From Pseudomonadota bacterium (GTDB taxonomy: Bacteria; Pseudomonadota; Gammaproteobacteria; Burkholderiales; Thiobacillaceae): DNA of 64,000 nucleotides. Below, piece after piece: positions 56,092 to 64,000 of this stretch. A model generated the notes under the pieces. That model made no database searches, was not told where the DNA came from, and was given only the letters and a program-made list of their open reading frames with translations. The position numbers were made by a program, and so were the translations under genes. Every line of letters begins with the position of its first letter. Position 1 is the first letter of the stretch. The stretch is from contig JAKBJA010000117.1 of NCBI GenBank assembly GCA_021836225.1, positions 1-64,000 of the forward strand, given 5' to 3'.

Positions 56092-57492
56092 TTACGCATA
56101 CCCCCCATACCGATGCATCGGCGTCAACACAATATCCTCGTGATAGTGATGATGCAGCGCATCCAGCAGCTTGGCGTGAATGCCGCCAAACCCCCCGTTG
56201 CTCATCATCAGCACATGGTCGCCGGGACGGGCATCCGCCACCAGCTGGCTCACCAGTTTGTCGAGGTTGTCGAACACGCGCGCCTTGCTACCCAGCGGGG
56301 CCAAAGCTTCGGCCGCATCCCAGCCGAGATTGGCGCCGTAGCAGTAGACGAGGTCGGCGCCGGCGAGACTGTCGGGTAAGGCTGCCTTCATGACGCCGAG
56401 CTTCATGGTGTTGGAGCGCGGCTCCAGCACGGCGAGGATGCGTGACTGGCCGACCTTGTGACGCAAGCCTTCGAGGGTGGTGGTGATCGCGGTGGGATGG
56501 TGGGCGAAGTCGTCGTAGACGGTGATGCCGTGGACGGCGCCGCGGATTTCCATGCGGCGCTTGACGTTCTCGAAGCGGGACAGTGCATCGATCGCGGCGG
56601 CGGCGGGGACGCCGGCGTGGCGCGCGGCGGCGATGGCGGCGAGGGCGTTCATGCGGTTGTGCTCGCCGATCAGCTCCCACTTCACGCGGCCCTGCAGCGT
56701 GCCGTTGAAGAGGACGTCGAAGCTGCCGTTGGCGTCTGGCTCGCCGGCAATCCAGCCGCCGCCGCTGCCGAAGCGCTCCACCGGGGTCCAGCAGCCGCGC
56801 GCGAGCACGCGCTCGAGGTTGGCGTCGGCGCCGTTGGCGACGATGAGGCCGTTGCCGGGGACGGTGCGCACCAGGTGGTGGAACTGGGTCTCGATGGCGG
56901 CGAGGTCGGGGAAGATGTCGGCGTGGTCGTATTCGAGGTTGTTGAGGATGACGGTGCGCGGACGGTAGTGGACGAACTTGGAGCGTTTGTCGAAGAAGGC
57001 GGTATCGTACTCGTCGGCTTCGATGACGAAGAAGGGGCTGTCGGTGAGCCGCGCCGAGACTTCGAAATTCTGCGGGATGCCGCCGACCAGGAAGCCGGGA
57101 CGCATGCGCGCGTCGTCGAGGATCCATGCCAGCATGGCGGAGGTGGTGGTCTTGCCGTGGGTGCCGGCGACGGCGAGTACCCATTTGTCGCGCAGCACGT
57201 TGTCGGCGAGCCACTGCGGGCCGGAGGTGTAGGGCAGGCCACGTTCGAGGATCGCTTCCATCAGCGGGTTGCCGCGGGTGACGACGTTGCCGACGACGAA
57301 GATGTCGGCCTTGAGGTCGGCCTGGCTGGCATCAAAACCTTCGATGAGGTCGATGCCGAGTGCGCGCAGCTGGTCTGACATCGGCGGGTAGACGTTGGCG
57401 TCGCAGCCGGTGACGGTGTGGCCGGCTGCACGGGCGATGGCGGCGATGCCGCCCATGAAGGTGCCGCAGATGCCGAGGATGTGGATGTGCAT
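56092..57492 (-). CDS. mpl: UDP-N-acetylmuramate:L-alanyl-gamma-D-glutamyl-meso-diaminopimelate ligase
   Basis: 466 residues, Mur ligase family. It recycles cell-wall tripeptide by joining it to UDP-MurNAc. ATP loop 'VAGTHGKTTTSAMLAWIL' (about 107-124); 'EADEYDTAFFDKRSKFVHY' and 'VYDDFAHHPTAI' are Mpl-specific. The N-terminus 'MHIHILGICGTFMGG' sets the start at 57492. No Shine-Dalgarno is visible in the leader, which is unusual for this genome. Convergent with the orphan segment, gap 39 bp. Confidence 0.96.
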   Translation of the reverse strand: MHIHILGICGTFMGGIAAIARAAGHTVTGCDANVYPPMSDQLRALGIDLIEGFDASQADLKADIFVVGNVVTRGNPLMEAILERGLPYTSGPQWLADNVLRDKWVLAVAGTHGKTTTSAMLAWILDDARMRPGFLVGGIPQNFEVSARLTDSPFFVIEADEYDTAFFDKRSKFVHYRPRTVILNNLEYDHADIFPDLAAIETQFHHLVRTVPGNGLIVANGADANLERVLARGCWTPVERFGSGGGWIAGEPDANGSFDVLFNGTLQGRVKWELIGEHNRMNALAAIAAARHAGVPAAAAIDALSRFENVKRRMEIRGAVHGITVYDDFAHHPTAITTTLEGLRHKVGQSRILAVLEPRSNTMKLGVMKAALPDSLAGADLVYCYGANLGWDAAEALAPLGSKARVFDNLDKLVSQLVADARPGDHVLMMSNGGFGGIHAKLLDALHHHYHEDIVLTPMHRYGGYA

Positions 57493-57499
57493 GGTGGTG

Positions 57500-57540
57500 A
57501 GTGGCGAGCGGTAAGTAGTGAGTGGTAAGTGGTAAGCAGT
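57500..57540. repeat. Short GTGGTAAGT-type direct repeats before mpl
   Basis: A run of imperfect 8-10-bp units (GGTAAGTAGTGAG, GTGGTAAGTGG and so on) fills the gap between the sensor kinase stop and the mpl start. On the minus strand, this is C/A/T-rich and has no ribosome site. Possibly a translational enhancer or a simple slippage repeat. Confidence 0.5.
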
Positions 57541-57547
57541 TGGCGGA

Positions 57548-59461
57548 TTATCCCACGACGGCGGCGCGTGCCTGCCGGATCAGGTGGGTGAGCAGGGCGC
57601 GCAGCTTGGCGGGGCGCAGCGGTTTGTGCAGCAGGGGGATGCCGGCCTTGCTGATGCGCAGGATGGTGTCGGGCGCAGTGTCGCCGGTGACCAGGATGGC
57701 CGGGATGTCGCGGCCGAATTTCTGCCGCAGGCGGGTGATGACCTCGATGCCGTCGGTGTCGTCGGGCAGGCGGTAGTCCGACACGATGACGTCGGGGACG
57801 CGGCCGATGCTGGCGAGCCAGTGTTCGGCCTCGTCGGCGCTGTGGGCGGTGACCAGATCGATTTGCCAGTTGTCGAACAGCTCGGCCATGCCGCGCAGGA
57901 TCGCGCTTTCGTCGTCGACCAGCAGCACCAGCGCGTCGGCCGGCAAAGGACCGGGCGCACTGGCGGCAGTGGGCGGCTGGATCAGGCTGGCGTCGCCGCA
58001 GGGCACGTCGATGCTGAATACCGAGCCGTGTCCCGGGCGCGAGCGCAAGTCCACCCGGTGTCCCAGCAGCCGTCCGAGGCGCGACACGATGGCGAGGCCG
58101 AGCCCCAGCCCCTTGCTGCGGTCGCGCGCGGGGTTGTGCAGCTGGACGAATTCCTGGAACACGCTTTCCTGCTGGTCGGGCGGGATGCCGCGTCCGGTGT
58201 CGATCACGCTCAGGCGCGCCATGCGCCCGCGGCGCCGGCAGGCCACCAGCACCCCGCCGTCGTCGGTGTAGCGGATGGCGTTGGCAATCAGGTTGGCCAG
58301 GATGCGCTCGATCAGCAGCGGGTCGCTGTACAGGATGACGTCGCACGGCCGGAAGCGCAGGCGCAGCTGTTTTTCCGCCGCCAGCGCGCTGAACTGGTGG
58401 CCGAGATCGAGCAGCATTTTCTGCAGCGGGAAATGCACCGGATGCGCTTCGATGGTGCCGGCATCGAGCCGCGAAATGTCGAGCAGCGCATTGAACAGCA
58501 GTTCCATCGCCGCGGTGGAGGCTTCGATGTTGTCGATCAGGGTTTCCGATTCGGGCTGCTGGTTGCGTGCCTTCAGCGCGGCGACGAACAGCGACAGTGC
58601 GTGCAGCGGCTGCCGCAGGTCGTGGCTCGCCGCGGCAAAGAAGCGCGACTTGGCCTGGTTGGCCCGCTCGGCCATGTCCTTTTTTGCGGCGAGGTCGGCG
58701 GTCGCTTCGCGAATGCGCCGTTCCAGTTCGCTGCGGTGCGTCTGCAGCGCCTCGGCCATATTGTTCACGCCGGTGGCGAGGGCGCCGACTTCGCCTTCGG
58801 GCGGCAGCTGGGTGCGCACCGTGAGGTCGTCGCAGGCGAGCCGTCCCACCACGCGGCCGACATGTTGCAGTTGCCCCGCCAGCCGGTTGGATAGGCGCCA
58901 GGCCAGCGCGCCGGTGAGCGCCAGGGCCACCAGCATCAGGAATGCGGCATGAATCAGGGTGTCGCGCTTGAACGTGCCGACCTGATCGAGCCTGACGCCG
59001 ACCTCGACCTGGCCCAGCGGGTCGCTGGCGGCGGTACTCGCCGCGAACAGGGCGCTGTCGCGGAAAACGGCGGCAGGCAGGCGGATGGTGGCGCGCTGGC
59101 GGTGGCGGTCGTCGAGGCGTGCGCCACGCAGGGTATCGCCGGCGCTGACCAGCGTGCGGCCGTGGAGGTCGGTGACGCGGGCAAACGCAAGCTGGCTGTT
59201 GCGGGTTTCGGTTTCGAGCAGCTGCTGGGCCAGTGCCGTGTCGCCGCTGACCAGCGCATAGGGCAGGGTGTCGGCCAGGTGGCGGGCCGCGCTGGCGGCC
59301 CGCGCGTGCTGCGCCTTTTCGGCGGTGGCAAGCGCCTGCGAGGTGAAGTAGGCCACCATCCCGAACTCGGCCAGCAGCGCGGGCAGCAGGGCAATCACCA
59401 GCATCCGGCTGCGGATGCTGGAAAGCGGCAGTCGGGCCAGCAGGGCGCGCAGGGATTTCAC
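57548..59461 (-). CDS. Hybrid sensor histidine kinase with C-terminal receiver
   Basis: 637 residues: N-terminal helix (about 18-38), periplasmic segment, second helix (about 170-190), HAMP (about 190-245), HisKA with 'ASHDLRQPLHAL' (phospho-His near 281), HATPase ('IDTGRGIPPDQQESVFQEF', 'GLGLAIVSRLGRLLGH') and a C-terminal receiver with the DDE site and phosphoacceptor ('DVIVSDYRLPDD', about residue 562). Overlaps the upstream response regulator by ATGA, forming a pair. The signal is not readable. Confidence 0.93.
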   Translation of the reverse strand: MKSLRALLARLPLSSIRSRMLVIALLPALLAEFGMVAYFTSQALATAEKAQHARAASAARHLADTLPYALVSGDTALAQQLLETETRNSQLAFARVTDLHGRTLVSAGDTLRGARLDDRHRQRATIRLPAAVFRDSALFAASTAASDPLGQVEVGVRLDQVGTFKRDTLIHAAFLMLVALALTGALAWRLSNRLAGQLQHVGRVVGRLACDDLTVRTQLPPEGEVGALATGVNNMAEALQTHRSELERRIREATADLAAKKDMAERANQAKSRFFAAASHDLRQPLHALSLFVAALKARNQQPESETLIDNIEASTAAMELLFNALLDISRLDAGTIEAHPVHFPLQKMLLDLGHQFSALAAEKQLRLRFRPCDVILYSDPLLIERILANLIANAIRYTDDGGVLVACRRRGRMARLSVIDTGRGIPPDQQESVFQEFVQLHNPARDRSKGLGLGLAIVSRLGRLLGHRVDLRSRPGHGSVFSIDVPCGDASLIQPPTAASAPGPLPADALVLLVDDESAILRGMAELFDNWQIDLVTAHSADEAEHWLASIGRVPDVIVSDYRLPDDTDGIEVITRLRQKFGRDIPAILVTGDTAPDTILRISKAGIPLLHKPLRPAKLRALLTHLIRQARAAVVG

Positions 59462-60099
59462 GCGCTGTGGGTCAGCCGTTGAATGGCAAGTACCGCCTCG
59501 GTTCGGTTGCTCACGTTGAGGGCGCGAAAAATCGCCGCAATGTGCACCTTTACCGTGCTTTCCGACATCGCCAGCATGCCGGCGATGGCCTTGTTGGCGC
59601 AGCCCTGTGCCAGCAGGCGCGCCACTTCCAGCTGGCGTGCCGTCAGCCCGCTGTGCTGCAGAGCCTCGAAATCGGCCGGCGCCACCGTATGCAGGCCGGT
59701 ATGGCTGTCGCCCAGGCAGGCCGGCACGTAGATGTCGCCCGCCAGCACCTGCCGCAAGGCGGCCAGCATCACGGCCGTGGAGGCGGCTTTGGGAATGTAG
59801 CCGAGCGCGCCGGCTTCCAGCGCATTGCGGATATCGTGCGACGACTCGGAAGCGGACAGGACCACCAGGGGGATATCGGGGAAGCGGCTGCGATACTGCG
59901 TGATCCCCTGCATGCCGACGAAGCCGGGCATGTTCAGGTCCACCAGCGCCAGATCGAGGTCGGCATGCAGCGCGGTCTGGGCAAACAGGCTGGGATAATC
60001 GTGGGCGTCGATGATCTCGACCGGCGGCTCCAGCTGCGACAAAACCTGCCGCACCCCCTCGCGCATCAGCGGATGGTCGTCGGCCAGAAGGGTTTTCAT
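59458..60099 (-). CDS. LuxR-type response regulator (NarL family)
   Basis: 213 residues: receiver domain (about 1-115, acceptor Asp in 'ALVDLNMPGFVG'), linker, and a LuxR/GerE helix-turn-helix ('LTARQLEVARLLAQGCANK' then 'STVKVHIAAIFRALNV'). It is the first gene of the pair with the hybrid kinase at 57548, the stop overlapping its start by 4 bases. Regulated genes are unknown; the 60100-60180 gap is empty of clear features. Confidence 0.92.
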   Translation of the reverse strand: MKTLLADDHPLMREGVRQVLSQLEPPVEIIDAHDYPSLFAQTALHADLDLALVDLNMPGFVGMQGITQYRSRFPDIPLVVLSASESSHDIRNALEAGALGYIPKAASTAVMLAALRQVLAGDIYVPACLGDSHTGLHTVAPADFEALQHSGLTARQLEVARLLAQGCANKAIAGMLAMSESTVKVHIAAIFRALNVSNRTEAVLAIQRLTHSA

Positions 60100-60180
60100 A
60101 GTGGCGCTCCCTGCATGGCGGAATTCTAGCAGCCGGTTTCCTTCAAGTCCGAGGCTGCCAACGTCCGTCCCGCCGCTTTT

Positions 60181-60672
60181 CTATTTGCCGCGCACTTTGC
60201 TCATGCCGGCGTCGATGGCGCTTTCCAGGTAGCCGTAGTAATAGTCCGGGATCAGCAGGCCGACGATGGCGTCGCCGGTGTCGTTGCCCTGGGTGTCGAA
60301 GACCTGGACAGTGGGCACCATGAACACCTTGTGTGCGGCGGCAAACGCGCCTTCGGTGGTGGGCGTGCCGTCAAAGCCGGTGAGCGGGTCGGAGGCGCCG
60401 ATGGTGACTTCCCGGATGATGACGCGGCTGCGGTTGGCCGGGTCCTTGTTCATGGGAATCAGGTAGTCGTGCTTGACACGCTCGCAATACGGGCAGTGGG
60501 GCGTGGTGAACACCACCAGGATGGGGACCCGCCGTTTGGCCGCCGTGCGCGCGTCGGCCTGGAAATTCGTCGCGTGTACCAGGCTGTCCGCCGCGCGGGC
60601 AGCGCCGGGCAGTGCCAGGCCCCATGCTAAAATTAGGGTCCAGGCCGCGATCAATCGCGAGATTGCGGTCAT
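60181..60672 (-). CDS. Secreted thioredoxin-fold protein (CPYC)
   Basis: 163 residues. A signal peptide of about 27 residues ('[21 protein letters not shown]') precedes a thioredoxin-like domain with 'CPYC' (residues about 60-63), '[11 protein letters not shown]' as the cis-Pro segment, and no partner domain. The periplasmic location and CPYC fit a SoxW/DsbE-type reductase, possibly for sulfur or cytochrome c, but this is inference. Start ATG 60672 with AGAGGG just before; an ATG at 60699 would add 9 residues. Divergent from hemC with 82 bp. Confidence 0.8.
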   Translation of the reverse strand: MTAISRLIAAWTLILAWGLALPGAARAADSLVHATNFQADARTAAKRRVPILVVFTTPHCPYCERVKHDYLIPMNKDPANRSRVIIREVTIGASDPLTGFDGTPTTEGAFAAAHKVFMVPTVQVFDTQGNDTGDAIVGLLIPDYYYGYLESAIDAGMSKVRGK

Positions 60673-60753
60673 CCCTCTGGATGGTTTCGGATACTTCATA
60701 ATTGCCAGTATCGCGCCATCATTTGCCAAATCAAACAGTTTATTCCTACTGCC

Positions 60754-61677
60754 ATGCACACCCTGACCATTGCCTCCCGTGAAAGTGCGCTTGCCATGTG
60801 GCAGGCCGAGCATATTCGCGATCGCCTGCGCGCGCTGCACCCCGGCTGCACGGTGAACATCCTGGGCATGACCACGCGCGGCGACCAGATCCTCGACGTC
60901 ACGCTGTCCAAGGTCGGCGGCAAGGGCCTGTTCGTCAAGGAACTCGAAGTCGCGCTGGAGGCAGGGCAAGCCGATCTGGCGGTGCATTCGATGAAGGACG
61001 TGCCGATGGAACTGCCGCCGGGCTTCACGCTGGCGGTCATCGGCGAGCGCGAGGATCCGCGCGACGCCTTCGTGTCCAACCGCTATGCACGTCTCTCCGA
61101 ACTGCCGCCCGGCGGCGTGGTCGGCACCTCCAGCCTGCGTCGCGAAGCGCAGTTGCGCGCGCGCTATCCCCACCTGACGGTGAAGCCGCTGCGCGGCAAT
61201 GTCGGCACCCGCCTGAAAAAACTCGATGAAGGCCAGTTCGACGCCATCCTGCTGGCCGCCGCCGGCCTCAAGCGACTTGGGCTGGGCGACCGCATCAAGA
61301 GCCTGTTGAGTGTGGAAGACAGCATTCCCGCCGCCGGCCAAGGTGCGCTCGGCATCGAAATCCGCAGCGCCAGCATCGAAGTGGCGGCCATGTTGACTGC
61401 GCTGAATCATTCCGAGACCGCCGCCTGCGTGCGTGCCGAACGTCAGGTCAGCCGCGTGCTCGGCGGCAGTTGCCAGGTGCCGCTGGGGGCGCATGCGGTG
61501 TTGCAGGACGGCCGCCTGGTGCTGAACGGCTTCGTGGCGAATCCGGACGGCAGCGGGTTTATTCATGATCGTGCCGAAGGCGATGCAGCCGACCCCGAGG
61601 CAGTCGGCCAGATGCTGGCAGACAAGCTGCTGGCGCAGGGCGCACGCGCCATCCTCGACGCCCTCCCGGCCGCATGA
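60754..61677 (+). CDS. hemC: Hydroxymethylbilane synthase (porphobilinogen deaminase)
   Basis: 307 residues. Polymerises four porphobilinogens for haem. '[13 protein letters not shown]' (about 81-93) lies at the active site and '[15 protein letters not shown]' holds the dipyrromethane-linking cysteine (about Cys241). First gene of hemC-hemD-hemX-hemY; its stop overlaps the hemD start. Full length. Confidence 0.97.
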   Translation: MHTLTIASRESALAMWQAEHIRDRLRALHPGCTVNILGMTTRGDQILDVTLSKVGGKGLFVKELEVALEAGQADLAVHSMKDVPMELPPGFTLAVIGEREDPRDAFVSNRYARLSELPPGGVVGTSSLRREAQLRARYPHLTVKPLRGNVGTRLKKLDEGQFDAILLAAAGLKRLGLGDRIKSLLSVEDSIPAAGQGALGIEIRSASIEVAAMLTALNHSETAACVRAERQVSRVLGGSCQVPLGAHAVLQDGRLVLNGFVANPDGSGFIHDRAEGDAADPEAVGQMLADKLLAQGARAILDALPAA

Positions 61678-62447
61678 CACAAGCGCTGGCCGGCCGCACC
61701 GTGCTGGTGACGCGGCCTGTCCATCAGGCGGCCACTCTGGCACAGATGGTCAAGGCAGCGGGCGGTGAGGCGTTCGTGTTCCCTGCGCTTGCCATTGAGC
61801 CGGTCGCGGCGGATCGCCTGGCGGATACGCTGGCGTATATGGCCGGGTCCGACATCGCGATTTTCATCAGTCCCAATGCCGCGCAGTTCGGCATGGCGGC
61901 GATCCGGGCCCGCGGCGGGCTGCCTGCGGCCCTCCAGGTTTTTGCGGTCGGCCCCGGTACCGCGCGCGCGCTGGCCGCGCAGGGGATCGAAAATGTCATC
62001 ACGCCGGATGGCCAGGACAGCGAGGCGCTGCTGGCCTTGCCGCAATTGCAGGTGGTGGCAGGCAGGCGCGTGCTGATCGTGCGCGGGGTCGGCGGCCGCC
62101 CCCTGGTGGCCGACACCTTGCGCGCGCGGGGGGCGGACGTACACTTCCTGGAGTGCTACCGTCGCACCTGTCCGCGCGCCGATGCCGCGCCCCTGCTGGC
62201 ACGCTGGCAGGCCGGCGGAATCGATGCGGTGACGGTCGCGAGCGCGGAGACGCTGCATAATCTGGCCGCGCTGCTGGGCGAGCCGGGTGCGCCCCTGCTG
62301 GCGGCCACCCCGCTTTTCGCGCCGCATGAGAAAATTGCCGAAGCGGCCCGCCGCTTCGGCATTGCACACGTCGTCGCCACCCAGGGCGGCGATGCAGGCC
62401 TGCTGGACGGCCTGGTCAACTGGTTCAGGAACGAGACAGGCTCTTAA
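61674..62447 (+). CDS. hemD: Uroporphyrinogen-III synthase
   Basis: 257 residues, two-lobed HemD fold ('[19 protein letters not shown]', '[10 protein letters not shown]'-like '[12 protein letters not shown]', '[14 protein letters not shown]'). Closes hydroxymethylbilane into uroporphyrinogen III. Sequences in this family are poorly conserved, but its place between hemC (ATGA overlap at 61674) and hemX is decisive. Confidence 0.92.
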   Translation: MTQALAGRTVLVTRPVHQAATLAQMVKAAGGEAFVFPALAIEPVAADRLADTLAYMAGSDIAIFISPNAAQFGMAAIRARGGLPAALQVFAVGPGTARALAAQGIENVITPDGQDSEALLALPQLQVVAGRRVLIVRGVGGRPLVADTLRARGADVHFLECYRRTCPRADAAPLLARWQAGGIDAVTVASAETLHNLAALLGEPGAPLLAATPLFAPHEKIAEAARRFGIAHVVATQGGDAGLLDGLVNWFRNETGS

Positions 62448-62452
62448 AACAA

Positions 62453-63480
62453 TGAATGAAACACCCCAAACGTCCTCCGCGCCCCCTGTCGCCGCCCCCG
62501 TGGTGCCGCCTCACCCGCGCATGCAGGTGGTGCCGCTGGTCGCCATGCTGGTCGCGGTGCTGGCGCTGGCTGCGGCTGCGTGGTCGTGGTCCGACAGCCG
62601 CGAACGCATCCGCGACCTGAAGACCGAACTGGGACGCCGCCTGGCCGATTCGGGCAAGGACGTGAACGAGTCCGTCCTGCTGGCGCGCAATGCCGACGAT
62701 GCGATGCGGCAGGTCAGCGAAAAGGTCTCGCATATCGAAAGCCAGATGGCGTCCTCGCAGCAACAGCAGCTTGCGCTCGAGTCCATGTACAAGGAACTGG
62801 CACAGGGCCGCGATCAGTGGACGCTGGCCGAGATCGAACAGGTGTTGCTCACCGCAGCACAGCAGTTGCAGCTGGCCGGCAATGTGAAGGCGGCGATCAT
62901 TGCGCTGGAAGGCGCCGACACCCGCCTGCAGCGCCTGAACAAGCCGCAGTTCACCGCGCTGCGCCGCGCCATCGCCGCGGATCTGGCCAACCTGCGCGCG
63001 GCGCCCTCGGTTGACGAGGTGGGGATGAGCGCGCGCATCGAGGCCCTGGTGGCGCACCATATGGACTGGCCGTTGGCCAGCGCGCAGGCGTCCGAAGCGG
63101 TGCCTGCCCCGCGCAGCGTGCGGGCGGCCAACTTCGGCCAGGAACTGTGGGCGGAGTTGAAGCATCTGGTGCAGATCCGCCGCGTGGAAGGCAACGAGGC
63201 GGTGCTGCTGCCTCCCGACCAGGCCTATTTCCTGCGCGAGAACCTGCGTCTGCGCCTGCTGTCGGCGCGGCTGGCGCTGATGTCGCGTGACCAGGCGGCG
63301 TTCCGCGCGGACCTGCTCGCGGTGTCGAACATGCTCGAGCGCTACTTCAATACGCGCGACGCCGGCGTCGCCGACGCGATCAGGGAGGTCCAGCGCCTGG
63401 CCAGTCTGCAGATCGCCATCAAGCTGCCGGGCATCAACGCCAGTCTTGCCGCGCTCGATGCCTACAAGGGGAACCCGTGA
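62453..63480 (+). CDS. hemX: HemX family protein (uroporphyrinogen-III C-methyltransferase-like)
   Basis: 341 residues. A single N-terminal membrane helix (about 26-46, 'VVPLVAMLVAVLALAAAAW') then long coiled-coil helices with many Ala, Gln and Leu ('ESQMASSQQQQLALESMYKE'), and a C-terminal globular part. HemX is a membrane protein of the haem operon with no proven enzyme activity, despite its old name. ATG at 62453; ends overlapping hemY (TGATG at 63478-63482). Confidence 0.92.
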
Positions 63481-64000
63481 TGCGCGGGCTGATCTCGCTG
63501 CTCATCGTCGCCGTGCTGGCGGTCGCCCTCGCCATGGCGGGGCGCTACGACCCCGGGTACGTAGTGCTGGTGTACCCGCCGTGGCGAATGGAAATTTCCT
63601 TCATCGGCTTCGTGCTGGCGGTGATCGGGATGGTGGTCGGCGGCGTTGTGCTGTTGCGGCTGGCCATGCTCACCCTCAATCTGCCCAGCATCGTGCGCGA
63701 GCAGCGCGAGCGTCGCGCCGCCCGCAAGCGCGACGAAAATTTCGTCGGTGGCCTCAGGGCGTATACCGAATACCGCTACCAGGATGCCGAGCAATCCCTG
63801 GGGCAATGGCTGGGTGACGAGTCGCGGCTCGGCCTGGCGCGCGTGCTGGCTGCGCGCGCGGCGCAGGAAATGCGGTCCATCCAGCAGCGCGAACGCCATA
63901 TTCAGGAAGCGAGCGAACACGGCGCCGAACTTGCGGCGCAGCTGTTCGAGGCCGAGGCGCGGCTCGACGCCAAGGATGCAACGGCGGCGCTGGTGGCGAT
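63480..64000 (+). CDS. hemY: HemY family protein (3' truncated by window end)
   Basis: 173 codons visible. Two membrane helices ('LISLLIVAVLAVALAMAG' at about 4-21, 'ISFIGFVLAVIGMVVGGVVLL' region at about 40-60) then helices of the TPR-like HemY N-terminal domain ('RAYTEYRYQDAEQSLGQWL'). It is an inner-membrane protein of the hemCDXY operon with unclear role, distinct from Gram-positive HemY oxidase. The 3' end lies outside the window. Confidence 0.93.
   Translation, partial: MRGLISLLIVAVLAVALAMAGRYDPGYVVLVYPPWRMEISFIGFVLAVIGMVVGGVVLLRLAMLTLNLPSIVREQRERRAARKRDENFVGGLRAYTEYRYQDAEQSLGQWLGDESRLGLARVLAARAAQEMRSIQQRERHIQEASEHGAELAAQLFEAEARLDAKDATAALVA

Noticed and set aside
57500..57540. Possible CRISPR-like array of short repeats before mpl.
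   Set aside because: Units are 8-10 bp, imperfect and contiguous without spacers; no cas genes are nearby.
60181..61743. Long minus-strand frame joining the thioredoxin-fold protein with sequence antisense to hemC.
   Set aside because: hemC on the plus strand is unmistakable; the signal peptide of the thioredoxin-fold protein begins at 60672, so the upstream part is not coding.

Overview
The window is GC-rich, gene-dense chromosomal DNA that reads like a betaproteobacterial chemolithoautotroph close to Thiobacillus. This placement is inferred from gene content: a sulfide:quinone oxidoreductase, a SulP transporter fused in an operon to a gamma-carbonic anhydrase, class I fructose-1,6-bisphosphatase, cyanate uptake and hydrolysis, PEP-CTERM, and abundant c-di-GMP enzymes. 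I see no rRNA, tRNA, CRISPR array or intact insertion sequence.

Layout. 1-4500: end of a ribbon-helix-helix-like gene, the SulP/carbonic anhydrase pair and the divergent sqr. 4500-11600: thioredoxin-like and PIN-domain genes, nhaR facing htpX, then a run of membrane proteins (TerC, AI-2E family, PsiE) and an RsmB-like methyltransferase. 11600-17260: lipid and envelope block (acyl-CoA synthetase, FadL porin, MscS channel, acyl desaturase). 17280-20200: rpmB-rpmG, radC, coaBC, dut. 20360-27080: a diguanylate cyclase and, on the minus strand, yqgE-ruvX-pyrR-pyrB-pyrC'-lnt with start/stop overlaps; pyrC' has lost metal-binding histidines. 27170-35580: photolyase, an RND efflux pair and a MASE3-type GGDEF/EAL protein. 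35600-41150: REP-like repeats, fbp, a PEP-CTERM protein, a TonB-like protein, an RNB exonuclease and a YqiA-like esterase. 41540-49590: a minus-strand OsmC/acyl-CoA-dehydrogenase-like/DUF302/rubredoxin operon with a good sigma-54 promoter, then cynF divergent from cynABDS. 49590-54380: a large PAS-GGDEF-EAL protein, an EamA exporter and its divergent LysR regulator. 54388-56052: a nested inverted-repeat segment holding AT-richer genes with no recognised relatives. 56090-64000: mpl, a two-component system, a thioredoxin-fold protein and hemC-hemD-hemX-hemY (the last cut by the window end).

The most unusual content is a family of three ~260-bp repeats (41201-41464, 54441-54700, 55682-55944). 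All three fold into the same structure: a 13-bp hairpin plus a 24+9-bp stem with a fixed 4-nt bulge. The copies differ by paired, compensatory changes. Two of them, in opposite orientation, bracket a foreign-looking two-gene unit (a 243-residue orphan protein and a 44-residue membrane peptide). A second, smaller hairpin repeat family (21808-21866, 35597-35711) has replaced the natural end of lnt. The cyanate locus is also of interest because an enhancer-binding regulator, two candidate sigma-54 promoters and a shared 8-bp motif suggest co-control of cyanate use and the neighbouring flavin/rubredoxin operon.
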